64,000 nt of DNA from Gammaproteobacteria bacterium (GCA_016194635.1 JACQBC010000030.1:248001-312000), one strand, 5' to 3'. Positions 11,023 to 22,596 are shown, counted from the stretch's first letter. Numbers and translations are program-made. The notes: generated by a model not told the origin, from the sequence alone.

Positions 11023-11651
11023 TACAACTTGTGTTGATGAATATACGCACGCACCGGGTCAACGACTAAGTAACGTATGTCTTGACCCTGGGCTTGCAGT
11101 TTGCGTATCAGTGTCGACGATACCGCCAGGGGAGTTACTGTTTGTAGCCAGATTAACCCGGCGCGGTGTTGACGCAAGCCCTGGGGCTCATCGGCACGGT
11201 GTTGCTGATACAAATTATAGACCGCCGGGTGTGCTTGAAGTTGCCCAAGTGACGAACCCGGGCGCTGCATCACAACAATATGGGCCAGTGCGAGGACGTC
11301 CTGGTACCGGTACCAGGTATCAAACGCGCTGAAGGCATCCAACCCAAGCATCAAACACAGCCGTGATTGGGGGAATTCTTGGCGAAGACTTTGCAAGGTA
11401 TCGACCGTATATGACACCCCGGCACGGTCCACTTCGCGCGAGTCGAGCATAAATCCGGCTTGATGGGTAATGGCGGCCTGCAGCATCGCCGCCCGTTGCG
11501 CCGCGGTGGCTTGGGCGGCGGCACGATGCGGTGGTATTGCACAGGGGATAAAGCGCACTTGTTCTAATCCAAGTACTTGTTGAATTTCCAGTGCAACCCG
11601 CAGATGCCCAATGTGCACGGGATCAAAGGTTCCCCCGAAAACCCCTATCAT
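11016..11651 (-). CDS. nadD: Nicotinate-nucleotide adenylyltransferase NadD
   Basis: A 211-residue nucleotidyltransferase beginning MIGVFGGTFDPVHIGHLR, which carries the GGTFDPxHxGH ATP-binding motif; the C-terminal ISSTxIR-type signature appears as VSSTLIRKLQAQG. NadD adenylates nicotinate mononucleotide in NAD synthesis. It lies 6 bases downstream of proA and overlaps rsfS. Confidence 0.95.
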   Translation of the reverse strand: MIGVFGGTFDPVHIGHLRVALEIQQVLGLEQVRFIPCAIPPHRAAAQATAAQRAAMLQAAITHQAGFMLDSREVDRAGVSYTVDTLQSLRQEFPQSRLCLMLGLDAFSAFDTWYRYQDVLALAHIVVMQRPGSSLGQLQAHPAVYNLYQQHRADEPQGLRQHRAGLIWLQTVTPLAVSSTLIRKLQAQGQDIRYLVVDPVRAYIHQHKLYC

Positions 11652-11657
11652 GGCGGG

Positions 11658-12926
11658 TTAGGTACGTATCTGCCCATCACCGATCACAATGTATTTTTGC
11701 GAGGTTAAACCTTCTAAACCGACCGGGCCGCGTACGTGGATCTTGTCGGTGCTAATACCGATCTCCGCGCCCAAACCATATTCATAACCGTCGGCAAACC
11801 GCGTCGAGACATTAAGCATCACCGAACTGGAATCAACCTCGCGCAAGAAACGCTGTGCCCGCGAGACATCTTCGGTGACGATCGCATCGGTATGTTGCGA
11901 ACCGTGACGCTGGATATGTTCAATCGCTGCGTCCAGCCCATCCACGATTTTGATCGCCAATATCGGTGCCAGGTATTCGGTATTCCAATCTTCTTCGCTC
12001 GCCGTCTGGATATCCGTCAAGATAGCCCGGGTGCGGACACAACCGCGTAATTCGACGCCTTTGGCGCGGTATTGCGCGGCGAGAATCGGCAGTACTTGTT
12101 GTGCCACGGTACTATCCACTAACAAAGTTTCCATGGTATTACAGGTGCCGTAGCGTTGGGTCTTGGCATTGAAGGCGATACGTACAGCCTTCTCCAGATC
12201 GGCCTTGCCATCGATATACACATGGCAGATCCCGTGCAGGTGTTTGATCACCGGGACACGCGCCTCGGCGCTGATCCGCTCGATCAGCCCTTTCCCGCCG
12301 CGCGGGACGATGACATCCACATACTGCGGCATAGTGATCAGCTGGCCAACGGCGGCGCGATCGGTGGTCTGCACGACTTGCACCGCGGTAGCGGGTAAAC
12401 CCACCGCGGTTAAACCCGCCTGAATACACGTCGCCAAGGCTTGATTGGAATGCAGCGCTTCTGAGCCGCCCCGCAAGATAGCGGCATTGCCGGATTTTAA
12501 ACATAAGACTGCCGCGTCGATGGTGACGTTGGGGCGTGATTCGTAAATAATCCCAACCACTCCAAGGGGTACCCGCATTTTTCCGATCTGGATACCGGAG
12601 GGTTGATATTTTAGATCGGCGATTGCGCCTACCGGATCAGGCAAGGCCAGCACTTGACGTACCCCATCGACCATGGCGGTGATGCGCGCCTCATTGAGTT
12701 CGAGGCGATCTAACAAGGCGGCATCCACGTTTTGCTCACGCGCCGCGGCGAGATCTTTCCGATTGGCCATTAATAGTTGCGGACGTTGCTGTTCAAGGGT
12801 TGCGGCGATCGCGGCCAAGGCCGCGTTTTTATCCTTAGTGGCCAGGCGCGCCAACACGCGCGAGGCAGCACGGGCCTGTTGTCCCAGCTCGGTCATGTAA
12901 TGTTTGATATCGACTGTCATATCCAT
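11658..12926 (-). CDS. proA: Gamma-glutamyl phosphate reductase ProA
   Basis: A 422-residue member of the aldehyde dehydrogenase superfamily that reduces gamma-glutamyl phosphate to glutamate semialdehyde in proline synthesis. The catalytic cysteine is in [33 protein letters not shown] is the conserved substrate/NADPH region, and the protein ends in the usual [17 protein letters not shown]. No proB is nearby, so ProB must be encoded elsewhere. Starts at residue 3 (MTVDIKHY) or 11 are also possible. Confidence 0.95.
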   Translation of the reverse strand: MDMTVDIKHYMTELGQQARAASRVLARLATKDKNAALAAIAATLEQQRPQLLMANRKDLAAAREQNVDAALLDRLELNEARITAMVDGVRQVLALPDPVGAIADLKYQPSGIQIGKMRVPLGVVGIIYESRPNVTIDAAVLCLKSGNAAILRGGSEALHSNQALATCIQAGLTAVGLPATAVQVVQTTDRAAVGQLITMPQYVDVIVPRGGKGLIERISAEARVPVIKHLHGICHVYIDGKADLEKAVRIAFNAKTQRYGTCNTMETLLVDSTVAQQVLPILAAQYRAKGVELRGCVRTRAILTDIQTASEEDWNTEYLAPILAIKIVDGLDAAIEHIQRHGSQHTDAIVTEDVSRAQRFLREVDSSSVMLNVSTRFADGYEYGLGAEIGISTDKIHVRGPVGLEGLTSQKYIVIGDGQIRT

Positions 12927-12953
12927 TTTTTTACCCCCTCGAACACCTGCCTG

Positions 12954-13979
12954 CTAGCCTGTAAAGCGTAACGCAGGAACGCCCGCAAGCCCAAGGGTTA
13001 ATTTTAACAATTCATCCCAGGCCCGGCCGCTGGCTTGTCCCTTAATAACCCGATCGACATGGGCGCATTGGCATAAATAGCCTTGCCAATCAGTCACTTT
13101 GGTCCGTTTTAAGGCTGCTCGCAGCAGGGGCTTACGTTTTTCCCAGATCGATTCGTGGGTCAGGATTTGCTCCACCGTATCCCCCTTGGCCTGGTGCTCG
13201 GCCAGCCGCGCCAAGGTGCGCACCTCGCGCGCCAAAGCCCAGAGGATCAATACCGGATCAACCCCTTCTGACTTTAACCCAAACAAGATACGGGTAGCCC
13301 GCGCGCCGTCACCACCCAGGGCTTCGTCGCTCAAGCTAAACAGGTCAAAACGCGCACTGTCCGCTACCGCCGCACACACTTGCTCGGCCGTCAGCGTGAC
13401 CGCGCCCCACACCAAAAATAATTTCTCGATTTCTTGCTCGGCGGCTAATAAATTACCTTCGACGTGATCGGCCAACTGCTGTAACGCCTGCGGCTGCGCC
13501 TGCATACCACGGTGTTTAAGGCGTTGCACCAGCCAGGGTATTAGACGGTTGGCCTCCAAAGGCCAAACCTGGACAACCACCCCCTGTTGTTCGATCGCGC
13601 TAAACCAGGCACTGCGTTGCTGCGCGGCTTCGAGTTTGTCACCGACAATCAGCACTAAGGTGTCAGCCAATGGGTTCGTGACCAGATGTTGCAAGACCTT
13701 GCCGGCCTCGGCGTTGGGTTTAGTCGCGCCCAAACGCAATTCTACTATTTTACGCTCGGCAAATAAGCAGAGGTTGTCGCTAGCACGTAACACCCACTGC
13801 CAATCAAAACCACGTTCAACATGCAATACCTGGCGTTCAGTGTAACCCTGTTGGTGGGCGGCACGGCGGATCCATTCGCAGGCTTGATCCCGCTGGAACG
13901 GTTCATCACCGCTGACGTAATACAAGGTTGCAAGACCCCGACGCAATTGCTCCGGCAGGGCTTCAACTCGGGTTTTCAT
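12954..13979 (-). CDS. holA: DNA polymerase III subunit delta HolA
   Basis: A 341-residue HolA protein, the clamp-loader wrench that opens the beta clamp. Recognisable segments are YYVSGDEPFQRDQACEWIR near the start and ILWALAREVRTLARL in domain II. The start [12 protein letters not shown] fits the family N terminus and overlaps lptE by 17 bp; a start four codons upstream (MRKRMK) cannot be excluded. The order leuS-lptE-holA on one strand is the common gammaproteobacterial arrangement. Confidence 0.93.
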   Translation of the reverse strand: MKTRVEALPEQLRRGLATLYYVSGDEPFQRDQACEWIRRAAHQQGYTERQVLHVERGFDWQWVLRASDNLCLFAERKIVELRLGATKPNAEAGKVLQHLVTNPLADTLVLIVGDKLEAAQQRSAWFSAIEQQGVVVQVWPLEANRLIPWLVQRLKHRGMQAQPQALQQLADHVEGNLLAAEQEIEKLFLVWGAVTLTAEQVCAAVADSARFDLFSLSDEALGGDGARATRILFGLKSEGVDPVLILWALAREVRTLARLAEHQAKGDTVEQILTHESIWEKRKPLLRAALKRTKVTDWQGYLCQCAHVDRVIKGQASGRAWDELLKLTLGLAGVPALRFTG

Positions 13980-14541
13980 GCGTTTTCTCACTTGGTGGGA
14001 GAATGTCGGGAGGCGGATGTTTTAACTCTGCATCGATACGTCGTAGCATTTGTTGCACCGCGGCGGCCACCAACGCCTTGCGCAACGTCACCTCTTCAGT
14101 ATCCTTGGCCAGTACATTATTAGGATCGAATTTATAGTCGCGCAACTGATTCACACTCTGGCGCGGCACCAAGAGGGTTCCCTTTGGATCATGCACATCA
14201 AATTCGACACTGTAAGTCAGTTCATATTCAGATGCGCGCCCTAACGCATCCACGCTCAATACCCGGCGGTTGAGTTGATCGGAAATAATCGCCAATACGG
14301 TATCGGTGGACAGCGGCGTGTCGCTTACCTTGGCCCCGGCGCGTTCCAAGCGGCGCTTGATCTCCACGTATAAATCACTGAAGACCGCCGCCCCGCTGAT
14401 ATGGGTTTGCTGCAGTACCGGTGCTATCGGCACATCACCACGCAAATGGAATCCACAGGCGCTGAGCATACTGGTTAAAACCAGAATGCTCAAACCAGGC
14501 AAGAACCCTCCTGGACGCTGCCCGCGGATCAACCGCATCAT
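13963..14541 (-). CDS. lptE: LPS-assembly lipoprotein LptE
   Basis: A 192-residue lipoprotein: the signal peptide ends in a lipobox LSAC, followed by GFHLRGD, the LptE hallmark. LptE plugs the LptD barrel and helps insert lipopolysaccharide at the outer membrane. Its start overlaps the leuS stop by 4 bases and its end overlaps holA. The C terminus is Pro-rich ([12 protein letters not shown]). Confidence 0.95.
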   Translation of the reverse strand: MMRLIRGQRPGGFLPGLSILVLTSMLSACGFHLRGDVPIAPVLQQTHISGAAVFSDLYVEIKRRLERAGAKVSDTPLSTDTVLAIISDQLNRRVLSVDALGRASEYELTYSVEFDVHDPKGTLLVPRQSVNQLRDYKFDPNNVLAKDTEEVTLRKALVAAAVQQMLRRIDAELKHPPPDILPPSEKTHENPS

Positions 14542-17126
14542 TGCACCACGATATTGACAATTTTACCGGGGACCACGATCACCTTCACGATCGCCTTGCC
14601 CGCGATAAAACGTTTGACATTGTCCTCCGCCAAGGCGGTGGACTCCACGCTAGCGCGATCCGCATCGACCGCCACGCTAATCACACTACGCAATTTACCG
14701 TTGACCTGCACCGCTATTTCGGCGTTATCACGCAGCAACGCGGTGCTATCCGCCACCGGCCACGCGACCGTTAATACAGGCTCGGCATGGCCGAGTTCCC
14801 GCCAAAGCCGGTGGCAAATATGCGGCACAATAGGCGCCAGCAATAAAACAATATTTTCCAACGCCTCGTGCGTCACGGCGCGGCCCAACTCCGTAGGATC
14901 ATTAAATTTACTCACGGCATTGAGTAATTCCATCACCGCGGCGATAGCGTTGTTAAAGGTAAAGCGTCGCCCCACCTCGTCACTGCACTTGGCAATCGTC
15001 GCATGCGTCTGACGCCGCAAACCACGTTGTGCATCGTTTAGCGAATTCAGATCCAATCCCGCCACGGGACCGCCTTGCAGGTGTTCATACACCAGCCGCC
15101 AGACGCGGCGTAAGAATCGGTTGGCACCCTCCACTCCGGCATCGGACCATTCCAGACTTTGATGCGGGGGCGAGGCAAACATGATAAACAAACGCGCCGT
15201 GTCGGCGCCGTAATGTTCGATCAAGGTCTGCGGATCAACACCATTGTTTTTCGATTTGGACATCTTTTCGATATTGCCTAAATGCACGACCTCACCGTCC
15301 GCTTTGAGCACGGCATTTTTCGCCCGGCCACGTTCATCCAGGTTGAGGTGCACCTCGGCCGGGGCAAAATAGTGTTTCTTACCCCCGGGGTCGTTTCTAT
15401 AAAACGTGGGCGCCACGACCATGCCCTGGGTTAATAAATTTGTGAACGGCTCCTTGCTGGTCACCAAACCCGCGGCACGCAGCAACTTGTGATAAAACCG
15501 CGCATACAATAAATGTAGGATCGCGTGTTCGATACCGCCAACGTATTGATCCACCGGCAACCAATAATTGGCGCGCGCATCGAGCATGCTACGGTGATTA
15601 TCCGGGCCGGTAAACCGCGCGAAATACCACGACGACTCCATAAAGGTATCGAAGGTATCGGTTTCGCGCTCGGCCGCGCCACCACACCGGGGGCATCGGG
15701 TTTTATAAAAGGAGGCAAGTTTTTTGATCGGCGAGGCGATACCGTCAAACTTCACATTTTCGGGCAATACCACCGGCAGTTGATCATCCGGTACGGTTAC
15801 CGCGCCGCACTTAACACAATTGATGATCGGAATCGGCGCTCCCCAATAACGTTGCCGCGACACGCCCCAGTCACGTAAACGGTAGGTGGTTCGGGTTTTA
15901 CCCTGCTTACGCTGTTGTAAAACATCGGCAATCGCCTTACCGGCTTGTTCCGAGGTCATCCCGGTGAATTCCCCCGAGTTAATCAATACTCCCCTATCGG
16001 TGAAGGCCTGGGTGCGTAAATCCACCTGCGCCGCATCACGAGGAGCAATCACTTGCAGCACCGGCAAGCCGTAGTGCCGAGCGAATTCCCAGTCACGTTG
16101 ATCGTGCGCCGGTACCGACATTACCGCGCCTTCGCCGTAGCCCATCAAGACAAAATTGGCGATAAAAATCGGCAACCGGTCACCGCTAAGGGGATGGATG
16201 GCCTTCAGTCCGGTATCGATACCGCGTTTTTCCAGGGTCTCAACCACCGCCGCGGCAACCCCGGTTTGCGCGCACTCACGCACAAACGCCGCCACGTTGC
16301 GGTGGCGTTGCGCGGCGTGCCGCGCCAGCGGATGTTCCGCGGCAACGGCGACATAGCTCGCACCCATCAATGTATCCGGCCGGGTGGTAAATACCTTCAA
16401 GGATTCCGAGCTGGCTTCTACCTTAAAAGCAATCTCCACTCCTTCGGATTTGCCGATCCAATTCCGCTGCATGGTGCGGACTTGCTCGGGCCAACCCGGG
16501 AGCTGATCCAATTCCTGTAATAATTCTTCCGCGTAGTCGGTAATCTTCATAAACCACTGTGGGATATCGCGCCGCTCCACCACGCTATCGCAGCGCCAAC
16601 ACTTACCGTCCACCACCTGTTCGTTGGCCAACACGGTCATATCGTGCGGGCACCAATTCACCGGCGAGGTTTTTTTATACACCAGACCCTTCTTATATAG
16701 GCGGGTGAACAGCCATTGCTCCCAGCGGTAATAAGTGGGATCACAGGTGGCGATCTCGCGCGACCAATCATATCCCAGGCCCAAGCGCTTGAGCTGGTTA
16801 CGCATGTAGGCGATATTCTCGCGGGTCCATTGGGCAGGTGGGACGTTATTTTTAATCGCGGCGTTTTCCGCCGGTAAGCCAAACGCATCCCAACCCATCG
16901 GCTGCAACACGTTTTTACCGAGCATGCGTTGATAGCGGCTGATCACATCGCCGATGGTGTAATTACGTACATGCCCCATATGCAGCTGCCCGCTGGGATA
17001 AGGGAACATCGCTAGGCAATAATATTTTTCGCGGTTAGGATCTTCATTGGCGCGATACGATTGGTGTTGTTCCCAATACGTTTGGGCCTCGCGTTCGACG
17101 GCATCGGGGACATACTGCTCTTGCAT
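14538..17126 (-). CDS. leuS: Leucyl-tRNA synthetase
   Basis: An 862-residue class I synthetase of the normal bacterial length. The HIGH motif is present as [19 protein letters not shown], the KMSKS loop as [13 protein letters not shown], and a CP1 editing domain lies between them ([16 protein letters not shown]). The zinc-binding cysteines near CPRCGG are kept. It charges tRNA-Leu in the cytosol and is the first gene of the leuS-lptE-holA block. Confidence 0.97.
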   Translation of the reverse strand: MQEQYVPDAVEREAQTYWEQHQSYRANEDPNREKYYCLAMFPYPSGQLHMGHVRNYTIGDVISRYQRMLGKNVLQPMGWDAFGLPAENAAIKNNVPPAQWTRENIAYMRNQLKRLGLGYDWSREIATCDPTYYRWEQWLFTRLYKKGLVYKKTSPVNWCPHDMTVLANEQVVDGKCWRCDSVVERRDIPQWFMKITDYAEELLQELDQLPGWPEQVRTMQRNWIGKSEGVEIAFKVEASSESLKVFTTRPDTLMGASYVAVAAEHPLARHAAQRHRNVAAFVRECAQTGVAAAVVETLEKRGIDTGLKAIHPLSGDRLPIFIANFVLMGYGEGAVMSVPAHDQRDWEFARHYGLPVLQVIAPRDAAQVDLRTQAFTDRGVLINSGEFTGMTSEQAGKAIADVLQQRKQGKTRTTYRLRDWGVSRQRYWGAPIPIINCVKCGAVTVPDDQLPVVLPENVKFDGIASPIKKLASFYKTRCPRCGGAAERETDTFDTFMESSWYFARFTGPDNHRSMLDARANYWLPVDQYVGGIEHAILHLLYARFYHKLLRAAGLVTSKEPFTNLLTQGMVVAPTFYRNDPGGKKHYFAPAEVHLNLDERGRAKNAVLKADGEVVHLGNIEKMSKSKNNGVDPQTLIEHYGADTARLFIMFASPPHQSLEWSDAGVEGANRFLRRVWRLVYEHLQGGPVAGLDLNSLNDAQRGLRRQTHATIAKCSDEVGRRFTFNNAIAAVMELLNAVSKFNDPTELGRAVTHEALENIVLLLAPIVPHICHRLWRELGHAEPVLTVAWPVADSTALLRDNAEIAVQVNGKLRSVISVAVDADRASVESTALAEDNVKRFIAGKAIVKVIVVPGKIVNIVVQ

Positions 17127-17232
17127 AAGGTTAATTCATGGGTGGATGATTGAAGACGCTAGCATACCGTAAGCCCGGACAAACGTCAGCCGGCAATGGG
17201 GGTGGTAATCGACCTGGTTATTAGCATGTATT

Positions 17233-17360
17233 GGGTTAAACCCCGTCGCGTAACTCACACGTCGGTATGACACGCATAAATACGTCCCTGTAGCTCGGTG
17301 GCGGCATCCCTGCCGCCAACGGTCATACCGACGTGTGAGTTACGCGACGGGGTTTAACCC
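17233..17360. repeat. Palindromic intergenic element A (39-bp perfect arms)
   Basis: Arms 17233-17271 and 17322-17360 are perfect reverse complements over 39 bp. They enclose a 50-base core (17272-17321) that contains an inner hairpin, GGCGGCA-tccc-TGCCGCC. The core resembles those of the elements at 34020, 51647 and 51998, but the arms are unrelated in sequence between copies. The right arm is the last coding part and stop of lnt; the left arm is its inverted copy. The core is in the plus orientation. As RNA it would form a very strong hairpin after lnt. Confidence 0.9.
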
Positions 17361-18861
17361 GACGAATCAATAGGGCCAGTCCGCTTAGCAGGAATACGCT
17401 CAACACCGGCCAGTTGCCGAAACTCACATAGGGGGTTGCGCCTTGTCGCGGCTGTACTTCGGCGGTCAGCACATCACTGACAAATTGTGGTGAGCGCTGT
17501 AACACCTTCCCGTGTTCGTCGATAATCGCCGAGATCCCATTGGTGGTGGCGCGCATCGACATGCGGCCTGTTTCCAATGCGCGCATGCGTGATATTTGTA
17601 AATGCTGGTGGGGTGCCCAGGAATTACCGTACCAAGCGTTATTACTGCCATTGACCAACAAGGTGGCCTGGGGAAGAAAATCGATCAACTCTTCGCCGAA
17701 AGCATCTTCGTAACAAATCGACGGCGCCATCGGTTGACCGGCGGCGACTAACAAGGGTTGCTGTTGGGCGCCGGCCGTGAAACTCGACATCGGCAAATCA
17801 AGGAACCCGATCAGCCCGCGTAATAGACTTTGGAGTGGAACATATTCACCAAACGGAACAAGATGGCGTTTGTTATACACCTCCTGGTGATCGCCCACTA
17901 CTAGAAGGCTACTGTAATAGGTGTGATAATCGCCGTAGGGCAAGCCGATAATTAAATCCGTAGCGTATTTATGCACCTTGCTTTTTAATAAATTGATATA
18001 GTCGGCGGGCACATCCAGCGGATAAAGTACGGTTAAGGCGTTCTCTGGCCAAATGATCAGATCACTGTCTTGCCAATAGGGTTCACTCAGGTCCACATAC
18101 GCGCGCATTTGTGCCTTGATTTTATCGGCGTCCCATTTGGTGAGTTGATCTTGATTGCCTTGCACAATCGCAACCGTGATCGGATCATCAACCGGGTAGG
18201 TCCAGGGATACTGGAGCAAACCATACCCGCCGCCCCACACCACTAACAACAACACGCCTGCCCATAGACGCAGTTTTTTAGCGCTGACCAGGATCAGAAC
18301 CAGACCCGCCGACAACGCGGTTAATAACGAGACCCCCAATACACCGGTGACCGGGGCATAGCCCCCCAGGGGTGTGTCGATTTGGCTGTAGCCTAGGTTT
18401 AACCAGGGAAATCCCGTGAATAACCAACTGCGGATCCACTCGAACAACACCCAATTGACCGGGAATATCCATCCGTAGGCCAACACCGCGCGCCACGGGG
18501 TTTGGGGTAAATAACGCAAACATACAACACTTGATACCGCTTGGGTCGCGGTAATCAATGCGAGCACGGTTACGAAAAGCGCCGTGACTAAAACCGCGAC
18601 AGGGGCGGAAGTTTCTCCGTACACGTGGATGGCGACATACACCCACGATACGCCAACCCCGAACAACCCTATGCCAAAAAGAAAACCACTACGCCAGGCT
18701 TGGCGGGGCGCTAACTCATACCATAACCAGAACATCAACGCCGGGGTAAATACCGCGATTGGGAAAACCGCCAAGGGCGCGAAGGCATAGGGTAGGGTCG
18801 CACCCAGTAATAACGCGGCGAGATCAAACCGGTTAGGAACCAACACGATTTTATTCAACAC
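17323..18861 (-). CDS. lnt: Apolipoprotein N-acyltransferase Lnt
   Basis: A 512-residue inner-membrane enzyme: about six N-terminal membrane segments, a periplasmic nitrilase-like domain and a final membrane helix. The Glu-Lys-Cys triad is visible in IWPENALTVL, YNKRHLVPFGEY and SICYEDAFGEEL. Lnt adds the third acyl chain to lipoproteins such as LptE. Its last 12 codons and stop lie inside the right arm of a palindromic element, so the extreme C terminus may have been remodelled. It overlaps corC by 11 bp. Confidence 0.95.
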   Translation of the reverse strand: MLNKIVLVPNRFDLAALLLGATLPYAFAPLAVFPIAVFTPALMFWLWYELAPRQAWRSGFLFGIGLFGVGVSWVYVAIHVYGETSAPVAVLVTALFVTVLALITATQAVSSVVCLRYLPQTPWRAVLAYGWIFPVNWVLFEWIRSWLFTGFPWLNLGYSQIDTPLGGYAPVTGVLGVSLLTALSAGLVLILVSAKKLRLWAGVLLLVVWGGGYGLLQYPWTYPVDDPITVAIVQGNQDQLTKWDADKIKAQMRAYVDLSEPYWQDSDLIIWPENALTVLYPLDVPADYINLLKSKVHKYATDLIIGLPYGDYHTYYSSLLVVGDHQEVYNKRHLVPFGEYVPLQSLLRGLIGFLDLPMSSFTAGAQQQPLLVAAGQPMAPSICYEDAFGEELIDFLPQATLLVNGSNNAWYGNSWAPHQHLQISRMRALETGRMSMRATTNGISAIIDEHGKVLQRSPQFVSDVLTAEVQPRQGATPYVSFGNWPVLSVFLLSGLALLIRRVKPRRVTHTSV

Positions 18862-19759
18862 GATCCGTCATTCCGCCGTCTTCGATCAGTTCGGAGGGCG
18901 CACGACGTTTAACTCTCAATAGGTAAATGCGTCGGCTATCGGCGCGTAAGATCCGGAATTGGAAACCACTTAATTCCACAACTTCCCCGCGTTTGGGTAA
19001 ATGCCCCAGTGAACTCATGATCAAGCCACCCACCGTGTCATACTCCTCATCGCTGAACTGGGTGGAGAAATGCCGGTTAAATTCCTCAATCGGCGTTATG
19101 GCCTTGATGGTCGCGTCGCTGCCACTGTGTTCCATAATATAAATTTCATCTTCAAAATCGTGTTCGTCCGCGATTTCGCCGACGATTTGTTCTAAGACAT
19201 CTTCGATCGTGACCAAACCCGCCACTCCGCCGTATTCATCCACCACCATGGCGATGTGATTACGGCTGGAGCGAAATTCCTTAAGTAATACATTTAGGCG
19301 TTTGCTTTCGGGGATGAATACCGCCGGCCGGAGGATTTCGCGTAAATTAAACTTCGCCTCGTCATCGCCGCGAAAATACGGTAACAAATCCTTAGCTAAT
19401 AAGATACCGATAACCTCGTCGCGGCCCTCGCCGATGGCAGGAAAACGCGAGTGTTGCGAATCCACCACCAGCGGCAAAATGTCTTGCAGGCTCATATCAC
19501 GTTCAACCACGACCATTTGCGAACGCGGCACCATGATGTCACGCACTTGCATTTCGGATACTTGTAGTACCCCTTCGATCATCGCCAGGGAATCAAAATC
19601 GATGACGTCATTACCGCGCGCTTCGCGCAGCAATTCAACCAGCTGGGCGCGATCGCGCGGTTCAATTTGCAAAAACTGGCTCAAGCGATCCAACCAACTA
19701 CGCTGGGTCTTCTGCTCCTTGTCGGTATCCTCGAGGGTATTGATCCGTTCATCATTCAT
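18851..19759 (-). CDS. corC: HlyC/CorC family CBS-domain protein
   Basis: About 302 residues with two CBS domains and a C-terminal transporter-associated (CorC_HlyC) domain. Typical segments are [17 protein letters not shown] and [20 protein letters not shown]. No membrane segment is present, which fits the cytosolic CorC (YbeX) type linked to Mg2+/Co2+ tolerance and recently to ribosome biogenesis. The start [13 protein letters not shown] overlaps the ybeY stop by 8 bp; a start ten codons earlier would overlap further. Order ybeY-corC-lnt is conserved. Confidence 0.93.
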   Translation of the reverse strand: MNDERINTLEDTDKEQKTQRSWLDRLSQFLQIEPRDRAQLVELLREARGNDVIDFDSLAMIEGVLQVSEMQVRDIMVPRSQMVVVERDMSLQDILPLVVDSQHSRFPAIGEGRDEVIGILLAKDLLPYFRGDDEAKFNLREILRPAVFIPESKRLNVLLKEFRSSRNHIAMVVDEYGGVAGLVTIEDVLEQIVGEIADEHDFEDEIYIMEHSGSDATIKAITPIEEFNRHFSTQFSDEEYDTVGGLIMSSLGHLPKRGEVVELSGFQFRILRADSRRIYLLRVKRRAPSELIEDGGMTDRVE

Positions 19760-20225
19760 GTTGGCATACCGGTTGGTACGGATTACCAAAACCTAATTGC
19801 TCTAATAAATGAATCTCCAATCCTTCCATCGTATCCGCCTCGGCGGGAGTAATATGGTCATACCCTTGTAAATGTAAACTGCCGTGAATCACCATATGCG
19901 CCCAATGCGACTCTAACGTCTTGTGTTGCGCCAAGGCCTCACGCGCGACTATCTCGGCACAAATCACCACGTCACCCAGTAAGGGCACCCGCAGCGGCAC
20001 GGCCGCATCGCACGGAAATGACAATACGTTGGTCGGTCCGCTTTTGTGCCGATAGGTTTGATTTAATTGCGCGCTTTCCTCGCTCTCGACGATCCGGATG
20101 GTCAACGCCGCTTGTTTATAACGATCGTGCAATGCCAACTGCGCCCAGCGGCGTAATTGCTGGTTGGTGGGCACTTCATGGGCCGTAGTATCCATCGCCC
20201 GTTGCACAGTAACGCGAAGACTCAT
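19752..20225 (-). CDS. ybeY: Endoribonuclease YbeY
   Basis: About 157 residues with the zinc-binding signature HGSLHLQGYDH (HGxLHLxGYDH). YbeY acts in 16S rRNA 3' maturation and ribosome quality control. The start MSLRVTVQRA is chosen because it lies 7 bases after the phoH stop; an 18-residue longer version would run into phoH. It overlaps corC. Confidence 0.95.
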   Translation of the reverse strand: MSLRVTVQRAMDTTAHEVPTNQQLRRWAQLALHDRYKQAALTIRIVESEESAQLNQTYRHKSGPTNVLSFPCDAAVPLRVPLLGDVVICAEIVAREALAQHKTLESHWAHMVIHGSLHLQGYDHITPAEADTMEGLEIHLLEQLGFGNPYQPVCQHE

Positions 20226-20232
20226 ACTAAAT

Positions 20233-21222
20233 TTAACCCGCGGATTTATTCTGATCGGCCAATTCATAGGCCGCGACAATGCGCTGAATCAAGGGATGCC
20301 GCACCACATCTTTAGCGGTAAAGAAACTAAAACTGATCCCCGGTACATCTTTTAGCACTTCGATCACATGACGTAGCCCCGAGAGTTGACCGCGGGGCAG
20401 ATCAATCTGGGTAACATCACCGGTGATCACCACCGTGGAACCAAATCCAATACGGGTGAGAAACATCTTCATTTGTTCTACGGTGGTATTTTGCGCTTCG
20501 TCTAGGATAATGAAGGCATCGTTCAAGCTGCGGCCGCGCATGTAGGCCAGCGGCGCCAGTTCAATGACATTACGTTCGACTAATTTAGCCACGGTTTCAT
20601 AGCCCATCATTTCATACAAGGCATCGTACAAGGGCCGTAAGTAAGGATCGATTTTCTGCGCCAAGTCACCCGGTAAAAATCCCAAGCGCTCACCGCTTTC
20701 CACCGCCGGACGGGTTAAAACAATACGCCGGACCCTGTCGCGTTCCAAGGCGTCGATCGCGCCCGCCACGGCTAAATAGGTCTTTCCGGTACCCGCGGGG
20801 CCAATCCCAAAGTTAATATCGTGGCTAAACATATTTTGCAGGTATTGGATCTGGTGTGGACCGCGGCCGCGGATGGTCGCACGGCGGGTCTTGATATAAA
20901 TCTCGTCGCGTTGATCGGCCACGTCCAGTAAGGCATCCACCCCGGACTGTTGTAAAAATACATTCACCCCGGCGGGACTCAATGCCGCGTGTTCAGTTTC
21001 GTCGTACAACTGCCGAAGAATTCCACTGGCGGCTTGCACCGAGCGTGCTTCGCCGATGATACGAAAAGAATTACCGCGGTGATTCATCTCCACGCCGAGC
21101 CGCCGCTCGATCTGTTTGAGGTGTTCGTCAAACTGCCCACAGAGGTTGGCCAAACGCTGATTGTCAGGCGGTTCCAGCTCAACATCGGAATAGTTCGCAG
21201 TGGTTGGCAAGGCAGCAGTCAA
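20233..21222 (-). CDS. phoH: PhoH family ATPase
   Basis: A 329-residue PhoH-like (YbeZ) protein with an N-terminal KH-like region and a P-loop ATPase core: Walker A GPAGTGKTYLA and a Walker B-like AFIILDEAQNT. YbeZ interacts with YbeY in RNA metabolism. It is followed by ybeY at 7 bases and preceded by miaB at 30 bases, the standard miaB-ybeZ-ybeY-ybeX-lnt order. Confidence 0.95.
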   Translation of the reverse strand: MTAALPTTANYSDVELEPPDNQRLANLCGQFDEHLKQIERRLGVEMNHRGNSFRIIGEARSVQAASGILRQLYDETEHAALSPAGVNVFLQQSGVDALLDVADQRDEIYIKTRRATIRGRGPHQIQYLQNMFSHDINFGIGPAGTGKTYLAVAGAIDALERDRVRRIVLTRPAVESGERLGFLPGDLAQKIDPYLRPLYDALYEMMGYETVAKLVERNVIELAPLAYMRGRSLNDAFIILDEAQNTTVEQMKMFLTRIGFGSTVVITGDVTQIDLPRGQLSGLRHVIEVLKDVPGISFSFFTAKDVVRHPLIQRIVAAYELADQNKSAG

Positions 21223-21252
21223 GGTATTAGCAGATCGCGCGGGGATGAGTGC

Positions 21253-22596
21253 TTAGCCGAGGAGCACGGCGTCAGGGCTGGAGAGCACGCCACGCAGGGA
21301 GTTAGGTAGGGCTTCAGTTATGGTTAGATCCACCAGTTGGCCTGTGAGATTAGACGGTCCCGTAAAGTTTACCACACGATTATTAGCCGTGCGTCCCGCC
21401 CACTGCCCCGGATCCTTGCGGGAGGGACCGGTGGCCAAGACAGGTTGTAGTGTGCCTACCATGGCCTTGGAAATCGCATGGGCTTGGCGGGTTAACTGCC
21501 CCTGTAATATCGCAAGCCGTTGTTTTTTATGATCTAAACAAACATCGTCGGGCAGTTCGGCCGCCGGGGTACCCGGCCGGGCACTGTATATAAAGCTATA
21601 GGAATAGTCGAATCCCAGCTCAATCGCCACCGCCAAGGTAGCCTGAAAATCATCCTCAGACTCGCCTGGAAAGCCGATAATGAAGTCCGAGGAGAGGCTG
21701 AGATCGGGACGAACCCGCCGCAACCGCTGAATAATGGATTTATAATACGCCACGGTATAACCGCGTTTCATCAGGGCCAGAATCCGATCCGAACCGCTTT
21801 GGATGGGCAGGTGGAGATGGCTCACCAGTTTAGGCACCTGGGCGTAAACATCGATCAAGCCCTGGCTCATCTCCAGGGGATGGGAGGTGGTAAAACGGAT
21901 CCGCTCGATGGTATCGATTTCAGCGATATAGGTCAGCAGTAAGGCCAGATCGGCCGTGCTCCCGTCCACCATCTCACCCCGATAAGCGTTGACGTTTTGA
22001 CCCAGCAGGTTTACCTCCCGCACCCCCTGCTCAGCCAGCTGTACGATCTCGGCAATCACGTCATCGAAGGGCCGGCTTACCTCGGCGCCACGGGTATAGG
22101 GCACCACGCAGAAGCTACAATATTTGCTACAACCCTCCATAATAGAAACGAAGGCGGTTGGCCCCTCCGCCCGAGGTTCAGGCAAACGATCAAACTTTTC
22201 GATCTCGGGGAAACTGATGTCGATGGCCGGACGGCGTTGAACGCGGCTGGCCTCGATCATTTGGGGCAGACGGTGCAAGGTCTGCGGGCCAAACACCACA
22301 TCGACATAAGGAGCCCGTGAGAGGATCGCCGCCCCTTCCTGGCTGGCCACACACCCGCCCACTCCGATCACCACCCCCGGTCGTTTATCTTTTAGGGACT
22401 TCCACCTTCCCAGCAGTGAAAAAACCTTTTCCTGGGCCTTTTCCCGCACCGAACAGGTGTTGAGCAGTAATACATCAGCTTCTTCAGGGGTCGGTGCCAA
22501 CTCCAAGCCGTGCGAAGCCCGGAGCACATCCGCCATCTTGGCGCTGTCGTACTCGTTCATCTGGCAACCGAAGGTCTTGATGAATAGTTTTTTCAT
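21253..22596 (-). CDS. miaB: tRNA-2-methylthio-N6-isopentenyladenosine synthase MiaB
   Basis: About 447 residues. Radical-SAM cysteines lie in [16 protein letters not shown]; the N-terminal MTTase domain starts [21 protein letters not shown]; a TRAM domain forms the C terminus. MiaB adds the methylthio group to A37 of tRNAs. The start is set at MKKLF, which matches the family; the frame stays open 60 codons upstream, but that extension would run into the tracrRNA gene and has no family match. Confidence 0.95.
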   Translation of the reverse strand: MKKLFIKTFGCQMNEYDSAKMADVLRASHGLELAPTPEEADVLLLNTCSVREKAQEKVFSLLGRWKSLKDKRPGVVIGVGGCVASQEGAAILSRAPYVDVVFGPQTLHRLPQMIEASRVQRRPAIDISFPEIEKFDRLPEPRAEGPTAFVSIMEGCSKYCSFCVVPYTRGAEVSRPFDDVIAEIVQLAEQGVREVNLLGQNVNAYRGEMVDGSTADLALLLTYIAEIDTIERIRFTTSHPLEMSQGLIDVYAQVPKLVSHLHLPIQSGSDRILALMKRGYTVAYYKSIIQRLRRVRPDLSLSSDFIIGFPGESEDDFQATLAVAIELGFDYSYSFIYSARPGTPAAELPDDVCLDHKKQRLAILQGQLTRQAHAISKAMVGTLQPVLATGPSRKDPGQWAGRTANNRVVNFTGPSNLTGQLVDLTITEALPNSLRGVLSSPDAVLLG

